From the NCBI GenBank assembly GCA_020721025.1, contig DYNO01000087.1, forward strand, positions 1 to 12,728: 12,728 bases of DNA. The letters are read 5' to 3'. The notes below the pieces were generated by a model, which was not told the DNA's origin, searched no databases, and saw nothing but the letters and a program-made list of their open reading frames with translations. The DNA comes from Thiomargarita sp. GTDB taxonomy: Bacteria > Pseudomonadota > Gammaproteobacteria > Beggiatoales > Beggiatoaceae. The translations under genes and the position numbers were made by a program. Within the stretch, counting starts at the first letter, position 1; each line of letters starts with the position of its first letter. Positions 7,401 through 12,728 of this stretch are shown piece by piece.

Positions 7401-7445
7401 TTGCAAAAGGGCGGGGGCTACGGTCTGAACAATAAAAGTTTCCAT
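4443..7445 (-). CDS. NACHT-domain STAND NTPase, candidate anti-phage protein
   Basis: This 1000-residue protein has a NACHT ATPase core: Walker A GDPGAGKTT (282-290), Walker B LLLIDGLDE (376-384), sensor-like ITSR (412-415), GNPMLLTTLAL (482-492) and the winged-helix-region motif FRHIVFQEYLAG (609-620). The N-terminal 230 residues are predicted mostly helical, match no effector domain I recognise, and are followed by a charged likely coiled-coil (236-265). Residues 640-1000 look like helical, HEAT-like repeats suited to ligand sensing. Family knowledge: bacterial NACHT proteins include anti-phage defence proteins that oligomerise on sensing phage components. That role is inferred here, not shown. 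The gene starts 18 nt after the rng stop with no convincing Shine-Dalgarno, so it probably depends on rng transcription and perhaps translational coupling. The C-terminal coding region is much more AT-rich than the ATPase core. It ends eight bases from the repeat array. Confidence 0.88.
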   Translation of the reverse strand: METFIVQTVAPALLQYVVELSISFVSEAALAVYQAKAQEKLARAKNLKDVELFHSMDAFTAELISVSDSVIQQTKETLKLGEQHAPLLRLFEDYKFLNELAKWLVLGQHGEGEQARKSLETRMIATLRGCGTKPELVTEFEKTFFALIERDIARNPTLAHWRQEASLKILSCKLFTPEQLQHALIRYRDLTLKFCDILDLASLPEDDRHLATQKFVLRNFYVPLRVRVEMTALTEEDLIKLELRRESERLQAAGREKGEQENLDRVAVGERLQQNSHFVVLGDPGAGKTTLIRWLVTAYLLKMKQDVDFAKLPDVKTLPSRDWLPILIRCRELDTDSLRGGLDDMLRQTLKKAELVDDTEVLLVALKQQLHAGQALLLIDGLDEIADHTVRIGFCKQLETVAVSYPAVTMVITSRIVGYREMPFKMGHSFEHLIVTDLSKEDKDEFARRWCETTELKDRCAQATADLIKAIHSSDRIERLTGNPMLLTTLALVKRKVGKLPTRRADLYYEAIKVLLNWRAEVDEPLDDREALPQLEYVAYEMCRRGEQRLREDEIVALLEEVRVNYANIRPLHKHSAEEFLKILQRRTSILIEVGTVKRDGLLVPIYEFRHIVFQEYLAGLALVRGHFPGHDKTKRLAERIAPLAGQLEEIEGEFAISENWREALRLCIASCNDDDVDEAITAILTPLNTEDAEKTARPRSVLAVLCLADEPNVSETVGNQVLQQFVQQMGENDGRGGVRTSLDTAAMELAHSVWAEKLQRELAQEFCQREAQVRWSPGGLCGMMGEEIIFASSDSSSEIKKLIEQLDGTNESKILMSSLTIMNIALSRHFPTDLVPVALDKLSVLLNQSNARDQAVVWAMGWLAVNEEKTTELAENEVSIAISTLLELEEFTISNKAITPLVFLVTIDTGIVKAVKLLTTLAGKNERVRIAALGALAKIIQNALFKLLSRRYPGLSLKEIIAHARIAKAAEELKLPPEDIQRRYEDLAQQFGLILEWKQ

Positions 7446-7463
7446 AAAAATTTAACTCATTAT

Positions 7464-9026
7464 TTAAGTTAATACAATATCATACTGCTCTTGATTGTAA
7501 GACGTTTCTACTTGAAATCGAATCGACCGCCCAATAAATTCCTCCAATTCTGCCACACTGGTTGATTCCTCATCTAACATCAAATCTGTGACATCTCGCG
7601 ACGCAATGACTAAAAATTGTTGCGTTTCAAATTGCCGCGCTTCACGAATAATTTCACGAAAAATCTCGTAACAAATTGTTTCTATTGTTTTAATCGTACC
7701 TCGTCCCCCACACACCGGACAAGATTCGCACAAGACATGTTCCAAACTTTCTCGCGTCCGCTTGCGCGTCATCTGCACCAAGCCGAGCGAAGAAACTTCA
7801 CTGATATGATTTTTCGCATGATCTTTTTCCAACGATTTTTCTAAAGTGCGTAAAACTTGGCGTTGATGTTCAATATCCAACATATCGATGAAATCAATAA
7901 TAATGATGCCACCCAAATTGCGGAGGCGTAATTGCCGGGCGATGGCTTGGGCTGCTTCCAAATTTGTTTTAAAAATCGTCTCTTCCAAGTTACGACTGCC
8001 GATAAATGCGCCGGTATTGACATCAATCGTGGTCATTGCTTCTGTTTGATCGATGACGAGATAACCGCCTGATTTTAATTGAACTTTGCGCTCCAATGCC
8101 TTGGTAATTTCATCTTCGATGCCATAGAGGTCAAAAATTGGGCGTTCACCCCGATAATATTCAATTTGCGTCGCTAAATCGGGCACAAACTTGGTCGCGA
8201 ATTCCAAAATGTCTTTATAGGTTTCACGAGAATCAATGCGTACTTTTTCCACACTGGTGCCCATTAAATCGCGCACGGTGCGAATGACCAGTGAAAAATC
8301 CTCATACGCTAACGAACTGGGCGACATCATTCTGTTTTTATTGAGAATATCTTTCCACAATCGACATAAAAAATCCATATCAGCGCGGATCATGTCCTCA
8401 GTTGCACCCTCTGCCGCAGTACGGATAATAAAACCGTAATTATCGCAAAGTTCTGCATCTTTTCGTACCACCGGGGGAATCGCTTGCATCATCAGGGTTT
8501 CTGAATCGTTAATTGTTTTTTCGACCAGTGGCTGTTCTGCAATCCCCATCTGACGTAAAACTATATCTTTCAATCGTTTACGCTCAGATTCTTTTTCAAT
8601 CCGGGTCGAAATTCCCACCGTGTTCAGTGAGTAGGGTAACAGCACCACGTAACGCGAAGGAATTGTGATTTGCGTGGTCAGTCGCGCCCCCTTTGTTCCC
8701 AGCGGGTCTTTAATGACTTGCACTAACAGCGTTTGCCCTTCATGCACTAACTCATTGATTGAAATCTCAGATTTGTTGCGTTCGCGTTCGCCGTTGTTGG
8801 GGGGCAGAATATCAGAGGCGTGCAAAAATGCGGCGCGTTCTAGCCCAATATCCACAAATGCTGCTTGCATTCCCGGCAACACGCGACACACTTTCCCTTT
8901 GTAAATGTTGCTGACCAAGCCACGCTTATTGGTGCGTTCAATCAAAACTTCTTGTAAAACACCATTTTCCACCATTGCGACGCGAGTTTCACGGGGGGTT
9001 ACATTAATTAAAATCTCTTCACTCAT
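7464..9026 (-). CDS. rng: Ribonuclease G
   Basis: RNase G is a single-strand-specific endoribonuclease that matures the 5' end of 16S rRNA and cuts some mRNAs. From the ATG at 9024-9026 the protein has 520 residues and opens MSEEILINVTPRETRVA, aligning with the known N-terminus of E. coli RNase G. A methionine six codons upstream (9042-9044) is possible, but its AGGGA is almost adjacent to the ATG. Numbering from 9026, an S1-like region spans about 35-120 (GNIYKG-type motif, VLPGMQAAFVDIG). The catalytic aspartates are D335 (TIDVNTGAF) and D378 (IIIDFIDM). The zinc-link CPVC is at 436-439. An insertion of about 34 residues relative to E. coli lies between ESERKRLK and NYGFIIRTA. No RNase E-like C-terminal scaffold is present. 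The NACHT gene follows closely. Confidence 0.95.
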   Translation of the reverse strand: MSEEILINVTPRETRVAMVENGVLQEVLIERTNKRGLVSNIYKGKVCRVLPGMQAAFVDIGLERAAFLHASDILPPNNGERERNKSEISINELVHEGQTLLVQVIKDPLGTKGARLTTQITIPSRYVVLLPYSLNTVGISTRIEKESERKRLKDIVLRQMGIAEQPLVEKTINDSETLMMQAIPPVVRKDAELCDNYGFIIRTAAEGATEDMIRADMDFLCRLWKDILNKNRMMSPSSLAYEDFSLVIRTVRDLMGTSVEKVRIDSRETYKDILEFATKFVPDLATQIEYYRGERPIFDLYGIEDEITKALERKVQLKSGGYLVIDQTEAMTTIDVNTGAFIGSRNLEETIFKTNLEAAQAIARQLRLRNLGGIIIIDFIDMLDIEHQRQVLRTLEKSLEKDHAKNHISEVSSLGLVQMTRKRTRESLEHVLCESCPVCGGRGTIKTIETICYEIFREIIREARQFETQQFLVIASRDVTDLMLDEESTSVAELEEFIGRSIRFQVETSYNQEQYDIVLT

Positions 9027-9044
9027 GCAGTTTAATCGACTCAT

Positions 9045-9142
9045 TCCCTAAGATGTGATTTGATAAATCGTTTTTGTTGCAAAAATTTATTTAAAAACAT
9101 TGGATTGGGAAATTTTGTTGGTCTGATTCAGATAAAATATTT
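9045..9142 (-). other. Short spacer upstream of rng
   Basis: This 98-bp AT-rich gap separates the membrane hydrolase gene from rng. I see a loose TTGCAA on the minus strand but no matching -10, and no hairpin with a T-tract. It may hold a weak rng promoter, or rng may be read through from upstream. Confidence 0.3.
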
Positions 9143-9856
9143 TTAACCACTAAACCATATTCCATGCGGTAATAAATTGTTCCAAATATTGATGTAGGTT
9201 TTGGAGCTAAAGAAAACCCGTTCAAATCCATCTGAACTAGGAGTGAATATAAAAATCAACAAGGTCGCGCCTGCCATGTATCCCGAAGTTTTGAGGTTGC
9301 TATAGTCATGAGTTTTTAATGCCGTTCCTAACGAGCGTTTGATGCGTCGATTGAGTAAATCTACGCTATACAGTTCGTCGAGGCATAAATGTACGATAAA
9401 GCCGAAAAATACAAAAAATCCAATTGTCCAAGATAAAAATTTTGTGAAATCAAAAATATGGTAACAAAGCGCGGTGGTAAAGAACCAAAAAAACAGTCCG
9501 GCAATGATGGAGTGAAAAATTCCGCGATGTACCGTGAGATTTTTAAAAACTTCAAATGCAACATGGCGTACCAACGCGTAACCAATTATCCATATAATCC
9601 ACAATTCGATAATTGAGAAATGGGGTGCTTTGACAAACATGACCATAAATCCAAAAATGATGGCTAGGGTGCTAAACATTAATTTGACGGGAATTGATTT
9701 GTCTGAATCAATGTCTGGTAACATGCCGCCCATCGTGCCAACTAGGGATAAAATCACGACATCTTGCGGTTTGACAATTTGCGCGCCCAAAAACGCGGTT
9801 GCTAATGCACCACTGGCGACCGCGGCAACCGTCAGGTGAGTATTGAAATTAGCCAT
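9143..9856 (-). CDS. YdjM-family inner-membrane metal-dependent hydrolase (putative)
   Basis: This 237-residue integral membrane protein resembles the YdjM/YfhO-type family (LexA-binding, inner-membrane-associated putative hydrolase). Family-typical motifs are NFNTHL with H7, GGMLPDIDSDKS (43-53, acidic metal ligands), TVHRGIFHS (108-116) and FIVHLCLDELYSVDL (153-167 with H156, D160, E161). These histidines and acids would form a metal site at the membrane face. Hydrophobic segments occur near 10-28, 33-47, 56-76, 83-98, 114-132, 141-158 and 192-206. The start is supported by AAGGAGA (complement of 9861-9867). The substrate is unknown, and catalysis has not been proven for the family as far as I know. 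It lies 124 bp downstream of bpt with its own ribosome-binding site. Confidence 0.82.
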   Translation of the reverse strand: MANFNTHLTVAAVASGALATAFLGAQIVKPQDVVILSLVGTMGGMLPDIDSDKSIPVKLMFSTLAIIFGFMVMFVKAPHFSIIELWIIWIIGYALVRHVAFEVFKNLTVHRGIFHSIIAGLFFWFFTTALCYHIFDFTKFLSWTIGFFVFFGFIVHLCLDELYSVDLLNRRIKRSLGTALKTHDYSNLKTSGYMAGATLLIFIFTPSSDGFERVFFSSKTYINIWNNLLPHGIWFSG

Positions 9857-9980
9857 GTTATCTCCTTGATAATACTGATTTTACATTGAGTTGAGTCTGC
9901 GAGCGAGCCGCGTGAGGTTGTTCAATGAGTGGCTTGAATTTTGTGTGGATGATGAGATACTTGATTGAATCAACTGCTTT

Positions 9981-10724
9981 TTAGGCAGACGCGCTACCGC
10001 TGGGCAAGTCTTTGTGCCAATTTCCTTGTCGATAATATTCTAAAGGTTGATATTGGGTTTTGTAATTCATTTTGTGACATTCTTTAATCCAATAGCCGAG
10101 ATAAACCCATGTTTTACCTAGACGTTTGGCTTCTTCAATTTCCCATAAAATTGCAAAAACGCCTAAGCTGCGTTCGGCATAATCTGGATTAAAAAAGGTA
10201 TAAACCGCCGAGAGTCCGTGATCAAAAAAGTCAGCGACTGCTACTGCAACTAATTGTTCTTGCAAGCGAAATTCGTAAAAAATGGTGCGCGACCAACTGC
10301 TGGTTAAAAAGTGAACAAAACTTTCTGGCGAGGGATGATCCATGCCCCCCCCTTGATGACGCGAGGCGAGATAATATTGATATAGTTCAAAATGTTCTTG
10401 TTTAAATGTCGCCTTGGTGGGAGTCACTTGTAAGTCTTGATTTTTTTTCCATGTCCGTTGTTGATTGCGCCGCGGGGTGAAACTTGCCACAGGAAGGCGC
10501 ACCGGAATACACGCACTACAACTATGGCACTGGGGGCGATATAAATGTTCGCCACTGCGCCGGAATCCATGTTGGGAAAGTGTGCTATAAATCTTTGAAT
10601 CTTTACGAAAAAGTGGATCAATAAATACCGTCGTCGCTTCCCGTTCGGGCAAATAACTGCATTCATGGGGCGGCGTTGCGTACATACTAAACTGTGGATT
10701 TTGATCAATGATGACTGTTTTCAT
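9981..10724 (-). CDS. bpt: Aspartate/glutamate leucyltransferase (Bpt)
   Basis: Bpt transfers leucine from Leu-tRNA to proteins with N-terminal Asp or Glu, marking them for ClpS/ClpAP degradation. The 247 residues fit the family. The N-terminal ATE_N part contains CSYLPER with C22 and the CHSCSACIP cysteine cluster (C66, C69, C72). The ATE_C part contains SRHQGGGM (121-128), YTFFNP (175-180), SLGVFAILWEIEEAK (186-200), VYLGYWIKEC (207-216) and NYKTQYQPLEY (220-230). I start it at the ATG 10722-10724, preceded by AGGTG (complement of 10729-10733). A start 17 codons further up (10775) is open but lies deeper in aat and lacks family similarity. The chosen start overlaps the end of aat by 20 bp, implying translational coupling. 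Confidence 0.95.
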   Translation of the reverse strand: MKTVIIDQNPQFSMYATPPHECSYLPEREATTVFIDPLFRKDSKIYSTLSQHGFRRSGEHLYRPQCHSCSACIPVRLPVASFTPRRNQQRTWKKNQDLQVTPTKATFKQEHFELYQYYLASRHQGGGMDHPSPESFVHFLTSSWSRTIFYEFRLQEQLVAVAVADFFDHGLSAVYTFFNPDYAERSLGVFAILWEIEEAKRLGKTWVYLGYWIKECHKMNYKTQYQPLEYYRQGNWHKDLPSGSASA

Positions 10725-11430
10725 AAAACACCTGTTCTGCAAATGTCCACTCGCCTTGATAGCCAGACGCATCACATAGTTTTAAAAGATTTTTAAACTT
10801 GGCACGCGGAATTTCTACCGCCCCAAAGCGCGCTAAATGGTCAGTATATACTTGACAATCAATGAGTTCGTAGCCCCAGAGAATTAATTGTCTGACTAAA
10901 CAAACAAAAGCAATTTTTGAGGCATCTGCCTTCTGAGTAAACATGGATTCGCCAAAGAAGATTTTGCCTAGGGCGACTCCGTATAGACCGCCGACTAACT
11001 GATCATCATACCAAGCTTCGACTGAATGGGCAAATTTACGTTCGTGCAGCAAGCAGTAGGCATTGAGCATTTCATCGGTAATCCATGTGCCTTCTTGGTG
11101 ACGACGGGGTGCGGCGCAGGATTCGAGAACTTGGCGAAAATTTTGGTCAAAGGTGATGGTAAATGAATGTTTACGCAGTGTTTTACGCAAACTTCGGGCA
11201 ATTTGTAGATGTTCGGGGAATAATACCATGCGTTGACTGGGTGACCACCATAAAATCGGTTGATCGTCGCTGTACCATGGAAAAATACCTTTGCGATAGG
11301 CAATCATGAGGCGTTCGGGAGACAAATCACCACCAATCGCGAGTAAACCGTCGGGGTGCGTGAGGGCGCGTTCAATCGGAGGAAACGCATAAGGGCTTGA
11401 ATTTCTTGGAATCCAATAAGGACGACGCAT
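10705..11430 (-). CDS. aat: Leucyl/phenylalanyl-tRNA--protein transferase
   Basis: Aat attaches Leu or Phe to proteins bearing N-terminal Lys or Arg, creating the N-degron read by ClpS. All 241 residues fit the family. Motifs are GLLAIGGDLSPERL (28-41), YRKGIFPWY (45-53), WWSPSQRMVL (61-70), TWITDEM (115-121), FAHSVEAWYDDQLVGGLYG (133-151), GESMF (160-164) and DCQ (191-193), the last two belonging to the active site. The stretch after GESMF reads TQKADASK where most relatives have S and N at two positions, a mild variation. There is no strong Shine-Dalgarno ahead of 11430. The gene leads a two-gene N-degron operon with bpt. Confidence 0.96.
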   Translation of the reverse strand: MRRPYWIPRNSSPYAFPPIERALTHPDGLLAIGGDLSPERLMIAYRKGIFPWYSDDQPILWWSPSQRMVLFPEHLQIARSLRKTLRKHSFTITFDQNFRQVLESCAAPRRHQEGTWITDEMLNAYCLLHERKFAHSVEAWYDDQLVGGLYGVALGKIFFGESMFTQKADASKIAFVCLVRQLILWGYELIDCQVYTDHLARFGAVEIPRAKFKNLLKLCDASGYQGEWTFAEQVFYENSHH

Positions 11431-11465
11431 GGTCTTGTTCTGGCTGAAGAGTGGACGGGACTGAA

Positions 11466-11471
11466 ATTATA
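11466..11471 (-). promoter_or_regulatory. Possible -10 box for the aat-bpt operon
   Basis: The minus strand has TATAAT at 11466-11471, about 35 bp before the aat start codon. No clear -35 is present at 16-18 bp spacing. The position is plausible, and the fbp hairpin further upstream separates it from the preceding gene. Confidence 0.35.
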
Positions 11472-11609
11472 TGGGTAATGATAAGGGAGATGATCCGCTA
11501 TCACTCACCCCTTAAATTATAGAAGGAATATGGCTGAAATGCAACAATTGAACATCAATTATTTGTAAAATAATGGAAATTGAACAGAATATCATTTAGA
11601 ATCTCTGAT

Positions 11610-11654
11610 AACAAATAACTCCTCATTCGATCATGAAAGGAGGAGTCATTTGTT
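11610..11654 (-). terminator. Strong hairpin after fbp, likely terminator
   Basis: Positions 11610-11624 (AACAAATAACTCCTC) pair with 11640-11654 over 15 positions with a single mismatch, which is a G-U pair in the minus-strand RNA. The loop is 15 nt. It begins 14 bp after the fbp stop codon on the transcribed strand. The 3' side is U-rich but lacks a classic uninterrupted U-run, so termination strength is uncertain. Confidence 0.55.
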
Positions 11655-11668
11655 CAATTCGGCTGAAA

Positions 11669-12679
11669 TCAGGAAGCTGAGTAGTAGGAAATAATTTGTT
11701 CTACTTCATCTTTGGAACCTAAAATCACGGGTACTCGTTGATGTAATCCGGTAGGTTGCACTTCCATAATCCGTTGTCTGCCTGTGCTACTTGCCCCGCC
11801 GGCTTGTTCTACGATAAAAGACATAGGATTTGCTTCATACATCAATCGTAATCTGCCACCTTGCGCTAGATTTTTGCTGTCCAGTGGATACATAAATACG
11901 CCGCCGCGCGTCAAAATCCGATGTACTTCTGCCACCATTGACGCAATCCAACGCATATTGAAATCTCGTCCCCGTGTCCCTGTTTTGCCCGCTAAACATT
12001 CTTCGACGTAACGCGTGATCGCTGGTTCCCAAAAACGCATGTTCGACATGTTAATGGCAAATTCGTTGGTTGTTTCAGGAATCCGCATTTTAGGATGAGT
12101 CAAAATAAATTCGCCAATATTTTGATCCAGTGTAAAGCCATTGACCCCGTTACCCGTTGTCAGCACCATGACGGTTGAAGGTCCATAAAGGGCGTAACCG
12201 GCGCAGATTTGTTGGGTACCGGGTTGAAGAAAATCTTGTAAGGTCGGTTTATCCACGCCGGGCGGACAGCGTAAAATGGAAAAAATCGTGCCTACTGAAA
12301 CATTGACATCCGAGTTTGAAGAACCATCCAACGGGTCAAACGTCATCAAATATTTACCGCGTGGATAGCCTGCTGGAATTTCATAAATATCATCCATTTC
12401 CTCTGAAGCCATGGCTGCCAAATGCCCCGCCCAATCGTTGGAATGTAGGAAGACATCATTTGAGATAACATCAAGTTTTTTCTGCGTTTCTCCTTGCACA
12501 TTTTCACTCTCCAAACTGCCCAATACGCCAATTAACGCACCATGATTGACGTAGTTAGAAATCACTTTACAGGCAGTGACAATATCGTTGAGTAAGGATG
12601 TAAAATCCCCAGTCGCGCCGGTGACATGGCGTTGTTCTTCAATCAGGAATTGAGTAATTGTGGTGCGGTGATTGTGCAT
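11669..12679 (-). CDS. fbp: Fructose-1,6-bisphosphatase, class I
   Basis: FBPase hydrolyses fructose-1,6-bisphosphate to fructose-6-phosphate, the irreversible step of gluconeogenesis, and also serves the Calvin cycle in autotrophs. The 336 residues match class I enzymes. Metal-site motifs are ASEEMDD (91-97) and FDPLDGSSNSDVNVSVGTIF (114-133, with D115 and D118), preceded by GETQKKLDVISND (63-75). Later, RGGVFMYPLD and the NPMSFIVEQAGG segment form the substrate site. The start is set by AGGAGA (complement of 12685-12690) seven to eight bases upstream. The gene appears to be monocistronic, with the hairpin at 11610-11654 behind it. Its promoter is not visible in the remaining 49 bp. Confidence 0.97.
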   Translation of the reverse strand: MHNHRTTITQFLIEEQRHVTGATGDFTSLLNDIVTACKVISNYVNHGALIGVLGSLESENVQGETQKKLDVISNDVFLHSNDWAGHLAAMASEEMDDIYEIPAGYPRGKYLMTFDPLDGSSNSDVNVSVGTIFSILRCPPGVDKPTLQDFLQPGTQQICAGYALYGPSTVMVLTTGNGVNGFTLDQNIGEFILTHPKMRIPETTNEFAINMSNMRFWEPAITRYVEECLAGKTGTRGRDFNMRWIASMVAEVHRILTRGGVFMYPLDSKNLAQGGRLRLMYEANPMSFIVEQAGGASSTGRQRIMEVQPTGLHQRVPVILGSKDEVEQIISYYSAS

Positions 12680-12728
12680 CGAAGTCTCCTCTGGTGTATG
12701 GTAGTTATCTGTTACATTTCTGCTGAAC

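Noticed and set aside
9961..9973. Small palindrome TTGATTGAATCAA after bpt
   Set aside because: It has only six-base arms with no GC content to speak of and no T-tract, so it is not a convincing terminator.
10725..10775. Longer bpt N-terminus starting at 10775
   Set aside because: The extra 17 residues lie wholly in aat coding sequence without family similarity, while the ATG at 10722-10724 has AGGTG at correct spacing.

Overview
The window looks like a chromosomal segment of a gammaproteobacterium. RNase G, Aat, Bpt, FolC, class I FBPase and bacterial GlgC all read as ordinary gammaproteobacterial versions. The DNA has moderate-to-low G+C, with AT-rich intergenic spacers carrying palindromic and dispersed-type repeats. 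The repeat beginning GTCTGAACC resembles repeats I associate with filamentous sulfur bacteria (Beggiatoa/Thiothrix-like Thiotrichales). That placement is a guess from memory, not a demonstrated assignment.

Layout, left to right. Positions 1-303 carry a MITE-like element with 14-bp terminal inverted repeats and an internal 26-bp perfect palindrome. Next is glgC (minus strand; ADP-glucose synthesis for glycogen), then a roughly 690-bp AT-rich spacer. On the plus strand follow a small secreted Cache-domain protein with a recognisable sigma70 promoter and a terminator-like hairpin, a tRNA-Glu(CTC), and folC. folC starts 7 nt after the last base of the tRNA. folC converges with a minus-strand series across a 205-bp spacer made of a 72-bp tandem repeat plus a degenerate copy of the MITE end. 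The minus-strand series, read right to left in transcription order, is fbp, aat, bpt, a YdjM-type membrane hydrolase, rng (RNase G), and a 1000-residue NACHT NTPase.

Most genes are housekeeping: carbon storage and gluconeogenesis (glgC, fbp), folate (folC), RNA processing (rng), and the bacterial N-degron pathway (aat and bpt, overlapping by 20 bp as one translational unit). The accessory element is the NACHT protein, a STAND-type P-loop NTPase of the kind that includes bacterial NACHT anti-phage proteins. It sits 18 nt behind rng without a clear ribosome-binding site and ends 8 bp from a repeat cluster. Its C-terminal third is much more AT-rich than its ATPase core. It is the best candidate for an undescribed immune or sensing function here.

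Two other points deserve a second look. The tRNA-Glu/folC junction places the only Shine-Dalgarno-like sequence of folC inside the tRNA acceptor stem. The 75-203 element has TIRs flanked by a possible TAAT target duplication and a related end at 4246-4266.
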